NCBI GenBank assembly: GCA_963971575.1 | Contig: OZ020616.1 | Span: forward strand, 52,807,201-52,871,200 | DNA: 64,000 nucleotides | From: Liopterus haemorrhoidalis | Lineage: Eukaryota > Arthropoda > Insecta > Coleoptera > Dytiscidae | Direction of reading: 5' to 3' | In this document: piece after piece, positions 10,374 to 21,510 of the stretch | How positions within the stretch are numbered: the stretch's first letter is position 1 | Layout: each line of letters opens with the position of its first letter | The notes under the pieces: model-generated | The model's input: the letters and a program-made list of their open reading frames with translations, nothing else | Database searches by the model: none | Told to the model about the DNA's origin: nothing | Position numbers and translations under genes: made by a program

Positions 10374-11493
10374 TAGGGATGGGAAAAAACATCGATGTAT
10401 CGAAAACATCGATGTTTGTTTTAAAAACGTCGATGTTTTTGCCATCGATGGTCAGCTGGCGATAGTATCGATAAAACATCGATGTCTACTACCGATGTCG
10501 ATGTTTAAACTTTGAAATTCAGAAACTACCGCTAGAGACGCTGGAATCTTAAAAATTTAATTTTTTTTAAAATTAGTACACAAAACATAAGCGCCATCTA
10601 TTGTGATATAACAATACTAATAGTGTTAGTTTTTATTCTTCTTAGCAGTTAGCAGAATACGAAAAAATAAGAAGAAACTTCTAATTTTTGCAAACAATGC
10701 GACCAACGCCGACAACACACTTTTTCTTTTTGAGTCTTGTTGACACTTGCCCAGTTGTTATTCCTCCAATCCCTGGATTTTTGTAAGTTGTCATTAGCTA
10801 TTTTTTTATATATTGAAGTTGGCTTTCCCTGAACAAAATGATCAAAAGCTTCAATTAATCGGTAAAAGTAACTAGAATTGAAAATCTAGTTCCGCCTAAA
10901 CCAAAGGAACAGACTTTATTTCAACTTAAAAAAGTATAAAAATAATTGTGTATGACAGTGTTATTTTATGTTAAATAATATAAAATTAACATTAAGATTA
11001 CTATATTAGTATTGCAATAAAATCCAATATTTCATTTTAGAAATGTAAAAATAGTAAGGTCTGCTCCTTTGGTTTAGGCGGAACAAATAATTTTCAATAT
11101 ATAAAAAAATATCTAATGACAAATTACAAAAATGAAAATTGCGGTTAGTTCCACCTAATCGTTTGGAATAGACTGTAGGTAAAAATTAGGATTATTATAT
11201 TGGGTATAATAATGTTAATGTGAAATTAATTACTATTAAAAAGGAATATTTCTATTTCAAAATCTAATAAATGCTTTTTGTGTATTATATGTTACTTTTT
11301 TCGTATTTTATCTTTACATTATTAAATAAAACCTGTATAATTCAAATAAATAGCTTTTTTTTAAATTAATAAAACATCGATGTTTCCGATACATCGATGT
11401 TTTTCCTTCGATGTTTTTTCAACATCGATAGTAAGGCGCCGATGTTAATATCGATATTAAACATCGATGTTTTGCTTTCGATGTACAACCTTA
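10374..11493. mobile_element. Non-autonomous hAT element with ATCGATG arrays
   Basis: The element is bounded by a perfect 8-bp direct repeat ATGTCCAT (10366-10373 and 11494-11501), the hAT target-site length. Short imperfect terminal repeats read TAGGGATGGG and, from the other end, TAAGGTTGTA. The outer 120 bp on each side is packed with ATCGATG: four exact copies on the left and three on the right, plus TATCGATA at about 10467 and ATCGATAT on the right. No transposase ORF remains. It contains a nested inverted-repeat element at 10877-11098. Confidence 0.85.
10877..11098. mobile_element. Small inverted-repeat element nested in the hAT element
   Basis: The ends are inverted: ATTGAAAAT, a few bases, then TTCCGCCTAAACCAAAGGA and CAGACTT, repeated in reverse at 11056-11098. 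The interior is AT-rich and non-coding. A related half-site (TAGTTCCACCTAATCG, then GGAATAGACTG) lies at 11149-11178, and another near 28221 (TAGTTCCGCTTAAA). Confidence 0.7.
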
Positions 11494-11501
11494 ATGTCCA
11501 T

Positions 11502-12219
11502 TGCTTGTTATATATGAATATATTCCCGTAAACGTATGTGTTTTTATATATATGCGCCACCTCCACCAAATACAGGGAAGAAGCATAACCATGCAACAAT
11601 TCTGGTTTAGATGTAACGGCGCCTATGGTTTGTTCAATTCTAAATATATATCTGAAGGAGAATTACCATCTTATGAAACGAACAAGTGAAAATTTACGAT
11701 GAAAATAAATTAAACTTTTATTTTTAGTATAAAATTTTGATATATGATTGTTAGAAAACTACCTACTAAAAATAATTTATAGCCTTCAAGTTCCTTGAGC
11801 CTTAAACACACATAAAAACTAGAACTTCTTCCTTACATATTTACCGTTGGTGACGTTTTACCCCCATTCATTACATACGGGACATAATAAATAAATCAAT
11901 AAACCTACTTGTTAAGACATGTATGAATAAAATTCTCTTCAAGGTGTTTATTTACTTCAAAGCATCAACAGTATGTTACAAAAGAAAAACTGGCAACAAG
12001 TAATACCAACCTAAAAAACAACAAACGCGTAGGTGAACCTAGGTATTCAAAGATGATGAAAAGTTCTAGAGGTTTTTTGGAATATTAAAGAAGATAATTT
12101 AATAAACCATAGCAGATAACAACCAATGGTGCAGAAGACGATATGAAATAAAAAGAATTGAACAAAACTAGCAAACTTAGAATTGTTAAAAATAGAGAAA
12201 AATTGCAAAAACCATAATA
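11502..12219. other. AT-rich stretch, no gene seen
   Basis: Only short chance ORFs. No repeat boundary recognised. Confidence 0.45.
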
Positions 12220-13340
12220 ATAATAATAATTATAATAATAATATTTATTTCCTTATAGAAAACAGTAGTTTTAGAGGGTCGTCAGATACAAAAAAAATTA
12301 CGCTTCATTAATAATTACACTTTAGTGTTACAAAATATTTCAAAATTTATAAATTAAAATCAAAACATAAATAGTAATTAAAAAAATAAATAAATAAATA
12401 AACAAATAATATAGGGTTTACACATTCTCAGTTTTGTACATTAGTATTTCAGAATTCATATATTCGAGAATACTATATGGGCATAAGTTAATTAAGAACT
12501 CTCGCATTACATTTTTAAATTTCTTATGGGGTAACTTTTGTATTATGGGATGAATTTTGTTATACATCTCATATTTTGTGGCAAAAACTTTTTTGTGACG
12601 GTTAAACGATGACTTGGAATATTTACAAAATTATTGTTACGGGTGCTGTAACTGTGCATTTGTTTTTTTAATAATAAATTTTGAGCATGTTTGTGAATTT
12701 CTACTACATTACCGTATATATATGCACCGTATAGGGTTAATATTTTTAATAATTTAAATTTTGATCTACAGGAATCTCTACGATTAATATTAGTTATTGC
12801 CCTTACTGCTTTTTTTTGTAAAAGAAAAATTTTTATTGATAGAGTAGAGTTACCCCATATAGTAATGCCGTAGGTCTTATTGAATGGAATAAAGCAAAAT
12901 ATGTAATGCGAGCAGCTTCTTCATTAACACTTTGCTGGATCTTGCGTATTCCGTATATTGCAGTACTCAACTTAGCACTGACTGCGTTAACATGATTTTT
13001 CCAGTGTAGTTGTTGGTCAAGGTAAACGCCTAAAAATTTTATTTTGGGGTTATTAGCCTCACAATCTGTAATTGGACGGGAAGAAAATCTCATTTGCATA
13101 GTTTTGTCCTCATTCAAAGTAAGTTCATTCGCTCTAAACCAATCTTTTGCTGCCTTCATTATGGTTTTAATGTCGGCAAGAGCATCATCATAATACTTTC
13201 GGCTAATTGTGAATGATGTATCGTCTGCAAAGAGAACTGTACTTGCATTAATATTAGCTGGTAAATCGTTAATAAAAAGCAAGAATAAAAATGGATTTAG
13301 AGCCTTTAGTGTTGTTTTTTTCTCAATGAAGTGGCATAGG
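12220..13340 (-). pseudogene. Jockey-like LINE reverse transcriptase, 3' half
   Basis: Minus strand: FLFLLFINDLPANINASTVL, then FADDTSFTISRKYYDD, gives the RT catalytic box FADD. It is followed by FRANELTLNEDKTMQMRFSS, KFLGVYLDQQLHWKNHV, then after a frameshift near 12850 TYGITIWGNSTLS and SYSTRNNNFV, the normal order of RT thumb and C-terminus. The copy ends in a run of TAA/TTA triplets at about 12218-12245 (the LINE's 3' tail). It starts abruptly at the conserved LGP-LFLLFINDL motif, so it is 5' truncated and has one frameshift. Confidence 0.82.
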
Positions 13341-13380
13341 AGTGCAGCATATTGCATTTGGAAGTGTTTAATAGTAGAAG

Positions 13381-13690
13381 CTACCTACTACACCATTCTT
13401 GGAATGTGTTTATATCGGCTGGTATGTAATCATGATATTTAGATTTATTGTAAATCTTTAAATCGTCGACAAATATCTGATGATCGTATAGTAAATGGGC
13501 CATCAGGTCGGAGACAAATAGTAGAAACAAGATTGAGCCTATTACGCTCTCAGGAGGTACGCCGCTTGTAACGGTGTAGTACCTCAAAAATGATTTGGTT
13601 ATAGGAACTTTGAAGGAGATATAATCGATGACCCACAGCAGCATTTTTTCGCGAATGCCATTGTGCTCAAGTTAAGCAAATAACCTTTGA
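13381..13690 (-). pseudogene. Second LINE reverse transcriptase fragment
   Basis: Minus strand: a finger-domain piece (LEHNGIREKMLLWVIDYISF) leads into VTSGVPPESVIGSILFLLFV, then HQIFVDDLKIYNKSKY. These are the GVPQGSVLGPLLF motif and the YADD box, here FVDD. It is distinct from its neighbour at 12220-13340, which carries its own RT box, so two LINE copies were juxtaposed. Truncated on both sides. Confidence 0.8.
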
Positions 13691-14520
13691 GATGGTAATT
13701 TAATTAGAATAAACTTAGTTTTGTGTGGCCCACTGAACAACAAGTTTGCCTATGCCAGGTTTTAGGCGATGTATGTGCTTTGACTTACGTTTTGGTTTTA
13801 TTATCCACTGATGATGGCATTGAGATAAGGGAACTTAGTTTTCTACATGCCGGCTTTTCGTGCCCTCTGCAGCTCATATTCTCGGATATTAATCTGGATA
13901 TACAGGTACTCATTTAAAGGAAGGCTAAGTGGACCTATGGTTGAAATGGAAAATAATTGTTTTGAAAAACCTTTCCCGTACTGGAGATCGATCTTATTAT
14001 CCCACAATTACAAAGCGAAGGAGTTGACCACTACACTACTGCAACCGCTTACTTTTTACTTATTCTATTATTATGTGAATTTATAACATTCAGTATTTTG
14101 ACACATTTGTTCTAAGTTTTGGTGAGATTAGTATTTTAGAGACTGTGGTATTTATTTTAATGCTTCGTCATAAATAAAATGAGGAGAAAATTACTTGCAC
14201 GCCTAGCCATGTGTACCTGTAAATCTTATAGTATTAAACAAGTTCACCCTCTATCATTAAACATTCCATGAACAAGATTATCTCAGCAAAAGTTGGTTAT
14301 GAAGCTCATAAACCAAATTGTTTCAAACATATTTCAATGTCTCACTATTATGTTATCAACCTAAATAACTTACGTTCATTATTACCAACATTTTAGTAAC
14401 TAACATTATATCCTGGCATTGTTAAAATAAACTGCTGGTGTCTCATGGCTTCTTCTTCTTCCAGTATAAAGCTTTCTTTGCTATGTTTGCTAGTATGTAT
14501 ATACGGAGGTAGGAGCTATT
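13691..14520. other. No gene recognised
   Basis: Two overlapping plus-strand ORFs of 64 and 79 codons (13723-14086) show no recognisable motif and lie antisense to the flanking LINE orientation. I treat them as chance. Confidence 0.4.
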
Positions 14521-14645
14521 TAATAATAATAATCTTTATTGGTGTTTTCTTAGATCACAGAGAATGTTAACACAAGTCAAAGAATAAAAAAATAATAATA
14601 ATAATAAAAAAATACAGTAAGTCAAATAAATAAAATAATATCGTA

Positions 14646-15951
14646 CAAGGTGTCTCAAAAGAAATTTTATATTTAGCGGATCGATTAAAAAAAAAGTAAG
14701 CCGTATATAGAAAAAATGTTTATTAATTATTAAAATACACTTTTTGGGGATTTATTTCTTAAAAATAATATCGTCTAAATGTAGACCCTCGCGTTCTCGG
14801 CACTCATTTAATCGAACAGTAAAATTACTTATGACGTCTCGGCAGGTGGACTCAGGGATGGCTGCCATTTCGTGACATTTTCTTTCAAATGCGCCAGTGA
14901 CGTCGGTTTATTGGCGTAAACTTTAGATTTAAGATAACCCCATAGGAAAAAGTCCATAGGGGTTAAATCTGGACTGCGTGGAGGCCAATTTATGTCACCT
15001 CTCCGGGAGATCAATTTGCTTGAGAAAATTTCACCAACACGTGGCAGAGACATATTGGATGTGTGTGAAGTTGCTCCGTCCTGTTGGAACCATGTTCTTT
15101 GGTTATAGCCAGGAAAGTTTTGCAGTTCAGGTACCAAGAAGTTGTCTAACATCTCTACATAACGCTCTGAATTCACTGTAACTGCACGCCCCCTTTCGTC
15201 TTCAAAAAAGTAAGGACCGATAATTCCTCGTGCCGACATCGCAGCCCATACGGTCACTTTAGGCGAATGTAGGGGTTTCTGATGTTTGCGTTTCGGATTC
15301 GTTGCACTCCAGTAGCGGCAGTTCTGCTTATTTATGTGGCCATTAAGATGAAAATGAGCTTCATCCGAAAACAAAATGTTGGTAAACGTTGAAAATCCCT
15401 CAATCACCTGATTTACGAAATTAAGCCTCCGACTGGCATCTTGGGGCTTTAATTCTTGCACCAATTAAATTTTGTAGGGGTGCAGCTTTAGGTCTTTGTG
15501 CATAATGCGATGTAATGATGATCTATGCACATTTAAAGCACTTGCGCGCTTCTGAATTGAAAGGTTCGGGTCGTCACGAACTGACTGATTAACATTCTCC
15601 ACGTTTTCTACTGTTCTTGATGACCTAGGTCGCCCGGATTTTGATTTATCCAGCGTTGTACCAGTCTCTTCAAACTTTTTAACCCAATGTCGAATGAGAG
15701 GAATGCTTGGCGCATCATTTAAGTGGCGAAAAACTCGAATACTACAGAATTTTCTACGCGCTACAGTCGCCGAATTACTGTTTTTGTAAAACTCTCGCAC
15801 GCATAACGCGCGGTCTGCTCCCGAGAAACGCTCCATAGCGACTAAATTCCCAAGAGCCAGGCTACCGATTGACATTACCCCCGCGCCCCTCGGATACGTT
15901 GCTTTCACGTAGTAAGCTAAATAAATATAAAATTTCTTTTGAGACACCTTG
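14646..15951 (-). mobile_element. Mariner-like element of DD41D spacing, nearly intact
   Basis: 1306 bp with terminal inverted repeats identical over 30 bp starting CAAGGTGTCTCAAAAGAAAT, and TA target duplications at 14644-14645 and 15952-15953. Perfect ends and only two coding lesions suggest a recent arrival. It sits in the 3' UTR of an older LINE. See the transposase entry. Confidence 0.92.
14752..15836 (-). pseudogene. Mariner-like transposase, one stop and one frameshift
   Basis: The protein starts at ATG 15836 (MERFSG). It has an N-terminal helix-turn-helix region with a GRPRSSRTVENV linker, and a catalytic core with SDEAHFHLNG (first Asp), WFQQDGATSHT (second Asp) and WPPRSPDLTPMDFFLWGYLK (third Asp). 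There are 41 residues between the second and third acidic residues, the spacing reported for the rosa/visitor (DD41D) branch of the IS630-Tc1-mariner superfamily. A TAA at 15465-15467 interrupts HPYKI-VQELKP in frame, consistent with a CAA to TAA change. Near 14875 the frame shifts by one base. The correct tail (AAIPESTCRDVISNF through DDIIFKK) then reads to a stop at 14752-14754. Otherwise it is full length at about 360 codons and could serve as a reference for the family. Confidence 0.9.
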
Positions 15952-16975
15952 TACAATACAAATAACATAATAAATAAAAAATGGTTCAAAAATTGAATTA
16001 AAAAATGTTTAGAATAATTTAAAATAAATACAATACATAATTAATTAAATTTACAAATATACATCAATACACAACGACAAATATGTCAAACTTGTCTAGG
16101 CAGCGTTCACGAGATCATTAAAGTTATTGGATAGGTAGTCGTCAATAGTATAAAATGCTTTAGCAATAAGATACTCCTTCATAGTTTTTTAAAATTGATA
16201 GCTAGTTTTTGTCAGAAGTTAAAGGGTAAAACATTAAAAAAATTATAGCGTAATAATTGTTGCTATTTCTATATTTTGTTAGTCGAGTAAAATCAGGACG
16301 TATATAACTTTTATTTCGCGTATTATGATCATGCATCTCCGAATGAAGGTGATAATCTTCAAACTGGCGGAGAGCATGTATCAAGCATTGTAAAATATAT
16401 ATACAAAGAAGTGTTAATATGTTAATCGTAATATATTGTTGTCTACAGTCTTCTCTGTAGCCCGCTAATGACACGTAGAGCTCTACGTTGCAGAGCAAAC
16501 AGTCTGTTCGCTTGAGGAGCGTGACCCCACACCAGTATTGCATAAGACAGATGGGGATGAACGAATGAAAAATAGACAATTTTCAAAATATTTGGTGATA
16601 CACATTTCTGTAAGTTACGTAAACAGTACATGGTCTTATAGATATTTTTCGCTACTGAGTCTATGTGCTCTTCCCAGTTTACTTTATTGTTGATTTTGAT
16701 ATCCAAAAACTTAAGTGTATTCGTCGAAGTAATAGCTTCCGGCAATATTTTAAAGTAAGAATAATTTTCTCTGTTTTCGTTTCATTCGTAGTTAATTTAT
16801 TCGTATGAAACCAGTTTGTTCATGATGTTTTATTAATATCATTTATCGCAGTCAAATTTGTAATAGAATTTAAAACGGTCGTGTCATCTGCAAATATATT
16901 TTTTTTAAATGTAAATTAAAAATAATATTGGGCTTAGAAAGGAACCCTGGGGTACCTCATGTATCATAATACCAT

Positions 16976-17753
16976 GTATCATAGGTTTGTAGTTAGATGA
17001 TTTTCCATAAATAATGACAGAATAATGATAATTACTAATGATATATGTATGTAACAAGTGCATATTGTCGTAATTTTATTGTACTACTCCAATAAATCTC
17101 CGTTTATAAACAATGTGATAAATCAAGTAAGCATGATGCAGTTGAACATAAAATTTATTATATAACGCGATGATCATACCTTGACCCATTATAATTCCCC
17201 CACCTGCCCAATTCAGCATTTCCGATTACCCAATTTACACTTAATCCATCTCTGCGGAATGTTCACAATTCAACAATTTAATTCCGTTGAGTTATCACGG
17301 TTCCACAATGCATCTATAGTTTACGGGGGTTGTAAACTAGAAGCGTTACCGCGATATTGTCACTTGTGGGATACTATCGCGTCCTCGCAGTGCTGACTGC
17401 AAACAGCTTGTATTGTGTCACCTCACCCGTCCCACTACTGACACCAATACGCGATATTATCAGTTTTCAAACCCTTTAGATCAAACAGAATGCAACAAAT
17501 TTACACCAGTGCAGGGAAACGGTGTCAACGATATGTCAGCCTTGCTGTGAATAATAATAACGCAGATAGACCTTGCGCGACAATTTGGAATATGGGCTTG
17601 CCTATCAACCACCTATTAATATCCTTCATATATTTTGAAGCACTCAGAATATCGTCCAAAATAATCAATTTACCCACATTATTACCCGGTCTAAACACTA
17701 AGTAACTTGTTAATCCTACTCAGTGGATATCATCAATAGCAACTTAGTATACA
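16976..17753. other. No gene recognised
   Basis: Short plus-strand ORFs (17181-17396, 17490-17705) carry no motif I know. The segment 17170-17470 is slightly GC-richer than its surroundings. Confidence 0.4.
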
Positions 17754-18650
17754 TACGAGGTGACAATACATACGAGGTGACCGGACTGACAACATAGCGT
17801 TTGATTTGGAGACATTTGAGACGAGGTACTTGGAGGGGAGGCAGGTGAACATATTATACGTCTTCAGTACGAGTTTGAACTCGCTAGAGTAATCTTGTTG
17901 TCCATAGCGATTTTTTTCGTGTAGTTTTTTCTAATGCGTTCTAAAAATGAATGATATTCATTTCGAGCAACGGTGTGCTATCAGGTTTTGCTTCAGATTT
18001 GGGCACAGTGCAACGGAAACTTTTGCAAAACTTCAGCAGGCCTACGGAAACAATGTTTTGTCCAGGACCCAGGTTTTTTGGGGATTTAAAGCATTTTTAG
18101 AAGGAAGAGAGTTGATTGAAGATGAATCACACAGCGGAAGGCCTACATCTTCAAGAACCGATGTAAATTTCGACAGAATTCAGGATCTTGTGCATTCAGA
18201 TCATCGGTTGACAGTCAGAATGATCGGGGAAGAGTTGAATTTGAATCACACTACCGATCATCAGATTTTGACCAATGAATTGGGGATGAGAAACTCTGCG
18301 CAAAAATAGTTCCAAAAAACTTTCCACAGGACCAAAAGGACAACAGGAGGCAAAGGTGCCTCCTTATTCGCCAGACTTGAGTCCTTGCGACTTTTTCCTC
18401 TTCCCAAAATTGAAAAATCACCTCAAGGGACGTCATTTTGGGACACTCGAAAACATTCAAACGTTTGTAACCGACCAGCTGAAAAGTATTCCAATATCCA
18501 AGCACTGCTATGAACATTGCAAGAACCGTCTCCAGTGCTGTGTGGCTTCCCAAAGAAGTTATTTTTCGGGAGACAATATTGAATTGTAATTTTATTCGAA
18601 TAAAAAAATGTTTTAAAATCAATCCGGTTACTTAATTTACACACCTCGTA
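17754..18650 (+). mobile_element. Internally deleted mariner element
   Basis: Both ends carry TACGAGGTG in inverted orientation (left at about 17754 and again at about 17772, right at about 18650). Beyond it, ACCGGA-TGA is shared in inverted orientation. The left TIR is present twice in 20 bp, a small terminal duplication. At about 0.9 kb the element is shorter than a full mariner because the centre of the transposase is missing. Confidence 0.75.
17947..18589 (+). pseudogene. Mariner transposase lacking its catalytic centre
   Basis: The N-terminal 115 or so codons encode the paired helix-turn-helix region (EQRCAIRFCFRFGHSATETF, then SRTQVFWGFKAFLEGRE, ESHSGRPTSSRTDVN). At about 18300-18355 the sequence jumps to the C-terminus, YSPDLSPCDFFLFPKLKNHL, ending SQRSYFSGDNIEL at 18589. 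The segment with the first two catalytic aspartates is gone; the third (PCDFF) remains. The missing piece is roughly 100-150 residues of a usual 340-350. Not functional, but it could be mobilised in trans. Confidence 0.88.
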
Positions 18651-18849
18651 TTTTACGCAAAAAGATTCGAACTGAGATACGTGCAGCACGCAGGTTCACG
18701 GAACATTCTTGTCTTCTTTTTTTTTATACCTTGTCAGGTCCCTATGACTACTTGTGATATGTTCTTCTATCAATATCAGATTTGTATTGTCGTAGTGTGC
18801 GAAAGGATTGACAACTCACTTATACTCTTTTGTATCAAGTGATGAAAAA

Positions 18850-19322
18850 TACTTAGCGAATGATGCAAAGAGGCTTTCTAGTGTCTTCTAAATTTCTGGC
18901 AATGTTATCAGTTATATATATTACCTGCCATGATATATGCCACCGAAACATTAACTTTTTCAAAGGCTTCCGCTCAAAAGCTTCAAAAAGCACGGAGATT
19001 AATAGACGAGCTGTGCTTGGAATCACTCTTAGGGCAGATTGCCAGATGTGAAAAAAATGCCGAAGAAATAAACTATCCGATATCATGATGAGAGTGGGGT
19101 TCATGAAATGGAGATGGAAAGGATATATAGCTCGTTCAGGTGACAATAGATGGACCAAAACAATTCTTCAATAGAGGCCGTGGCAAGAGAAGAGAATCAG
19201 AGGAAGACCACCTACTCACTGGACACGACATCACGCGTATTGTCACAAACCTGATGCAGGAGGCACAGTTTCTCGAGAAAACGGAATTGCTTAAGAGAGG
19301 CCTATACCAAATAGTAAAATAA
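18850..19322 (+). pseudogene. RTE-like LINE C-terminal remnant
   Basis: Plus-strand frames with two interruptions read YATETLTFSKASAQKLQKAR, SDIMMRVGFMKWRWKGYIAR, SGDNRWTKTIL, RIRGRPPTHWTRHHARIVTN and LKRGLYQIVK then stop. This is the Y-AETW, KW-WAGHIAR, RGRPP-RW series that closes RTE-like ORF2 proteins. The piece at 24641-24852 covers the segment just upstream of this one in the same kind of protein, but the two lie 5 kb apart and overlap only marginally, so they are separate copies or a split one. Confidence 0.78.
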
Positions 19323-20689
19323 TGCATGCCGCTTTTTGGAAAAAGATTTTAGAAATGTTAATTCAATGCATACATAGTTATTGATTGATCTTTTGGACGA
19401 AGTAAGATTAAAAATCAAGAATTCATAATTTGGTTACTTTACTCGATCCAAGCTATAAAATTACCTTTTCTCGGTAAAAAATGTAACAACAACAAGAAAA
19501 TTGAAGACGACGACCGGATGATGATGATGGACAAAGACCAGCTTCACTTCAAGTGTTAATCATTTCTTTTGTTCTAAACGACTAATCATTTATACCTTTC
19601 TTTAAACTCTTTTCTTTATTAATGCTGCAAAATTATGTAAAAAAATGTATTCAGTTATATAACTCTTATATGAACCATATGTAATAGAATTTATAAAAGT
19701 TTTTTCAATAGAAGTATGCAAATCTCTCGATTTCGTTTTACTATGGCTATTTCGTAATGGAATTATATATTTTTATCACTACTGAATAAAACTATTTTAA
19801 AACATTTGCTAATACATCATATCACTTTTCTTTCTGAAAAGAAACTTCGATATCCAGAACTTTTAAAAATAACAAAACCCTATCTTTGTTATCCTGGCGG
19901 ACATTCGGTTCATCGTTCTAGAAACTTCCTGATACATGTCCAGTGACTTCGTGGTTGACGTTGTAACCATATATACACATTATTCACGTCATATTTTGAC
20001 TTAAACCTCCATTCTTCTACGTGCCTTTGAAGGAACTAAAAATATCACGAGATAACAAAGAAATATTATAGGAGAAAGACACTATAAAACTAAGAAAAGA
20101 TATTCGAAAAATCTTAGTAAGTTATTAGATTAAGAATAGAGTTTTATTGCATACAATAACTATAGTTTTGATAGTTATCCAAGTGACTGTTATGCAATTG
20201 GTTGAATTTACTCTATAATGGCCGTCTAAACCGCCGTCTTGGTTTAGGTGGTTTGATAATGTGAACAGGGACTAAGAAATATGAGGAGGTAAAATTCAAA
20301 ATGTGATTTGTCACACAAAATTCAAAATTAAGGTATTGTTATCGGTGTATTCCTATTTGTTAAATGAATAAAATCATTAAAATTATCTAAAACGTGTTTT
20401 ATACCATCTAGTATCCGCAAAAAGAACATAAAAAATCAGCTGTGCCACCACAGGACCGACCGCCATAAAAAAATACTTGTATAAAATACATTCTAGCATC
20501 AGAGTAATTATTATTGTAAAAGACAATAACGTATTAGGTTACGTTGACAATTTCATAATGTTTATTTATAATTTGCGATAACCATGGAAACGTACCTGCA
20601 TACATTAAAAAAATTAACCGATTTTTACCAAAAGTGGATAAACTCGTGCCATTGATGTCAAAAGCTTAAATATGAAGTTTCATAAAAAT
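19323..20689. other. AT-rich stretch, no gene seen
   Basis: No coding motif found. Nothing distinctive apart from a TTTAGGTGG-type motif near 20240. Confidence 0.45.
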
Positions 20690-20880
20690 CCTTTCAGCCG
20701 AATTTTCTCTGCATTTGTACACAGACCGACAGACAGACAGACCGACAGACATCATGCTAAAAATAGTCAAAACGTTATGTAGGGACCCCAATTCGTGGAG
20801 ATCCATCGAAATCTCGAAATGTCAAAATCGGTATGATCAAAATATCTCCTTTATTTTGGCGATCGGTAAAAAAATAAATA
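20690..20880. repeat. GACA-containing dispersed repeat, possible Helentron-derived
   Basis: A short interrupted GACA/GACC tract (20724-20750) is followed by GTAGGGACCCC and a conserved-looking block to about 20870, ending near an AAATAAATAAATAA run. A tetranucleotide tract next to a unique block is like the DINE-1-like elements elsewhere in the window, but the flanks differ, so this would be another family. The boundaries are guesses. Confidence 0.35.
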
Positions 20881-21206
20881 AATAAATAAGAAATTAAATT
20901 AGAGGTTTTATGTGATTAATTGGAAAATTAAAGTTATTACTTTAAAAAAATGATAAATAAATATTAATATTTAAAAAATTAATAAATTGTAATTTAAATC
21001 TATTTTTGTTCATAAACACTCGTTTAAATAAGATTATATTCTTGTTTTGACAATTAAAACCATCATTTGTCCACCAAGTTCATTCAAAACATGATTTTTT
21101 CAAATTTAAATAATCGATTTTTCGTATTCCTGCTCATTAAAATTTAAATGACATATTTGATTTCAATTTTCCGGTCCTTAAAAATAAGTGGATCGAAAAA
21201 TTTGGT

Positions 21207-21510
21207 CCCCAACTTTTTGTAAACACTTATTGCGGTATATAATCATGTCCAGGTCAGTCCAGTTATTAACTCAGCGCAAACATTCAATCACTGCACTAAA
21301 TTCAACTAATTCAATAACTGTACTGAACTCAGTCACTGCACTCAGCTCCCAATTTATCGCAAACACTTATCGCAGTAAATTATCATCCCCATACTAGCGG
21401 CATGATGTTAATACCATGTATTAACTAAGCGGAATCACTTAATCACTGCACTAAATTCAACTAATTCAGTAACTGCACTGAGCTCAGCCACTGCACTGAA
21501 CTCAGTCACT
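21207..21510 (+). repeat. Imperfect tandem repeat, about 150-160 bp, two units
   Basis: Unit one (from about 21210) and unit two (from about 21350) share, in order, GCAAACACTTAT or TGTAAACACTTAT, an ATCAT block, and AATCACTGCACTAAATTCAA followed by CTAATTCA and AACTG-ACTGA. Smaller CACTGCACTGAACTCAGT units are repeated within each. No ORF of note. Confidence 0.6.

Larger units (their letters stand above)
14521..16975 (-). pseudogene. LINE (family shared with 34490-35412), split by a mariner
   Basis: Minus strand from 16975: VPQGSFLSPILFLIYI near 16950 (RT motif), then LKFLDIKINNKVNWEEHI, NIYKTMYCLRNLQKCVSPNI, ILVWGHAPQANRLFALQRRA, and after a frameshift near 16450 HNTRNKSYIRPDFTRLTKYR. The 3' untranslated region continues to a TTA-triplet tail at 14521. 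Its last 60 bp (GACTTGTG, AACATT, AATAAA, TTA repeats) match the 3' end of the LINE at 34490-35412, which shows that 14521-14645 belongs to this LINE and that the mariner at 14646-15951 inserted into its 3' UTR. Frameshifted and inactive. Confidence 0.8.

Noticed and set aside
13723..14086. Plus-strand ORFs of 64 and 79 codons
   Set aside because: No motif, overlapping frames, and a gene-poor position between LINE fragments.
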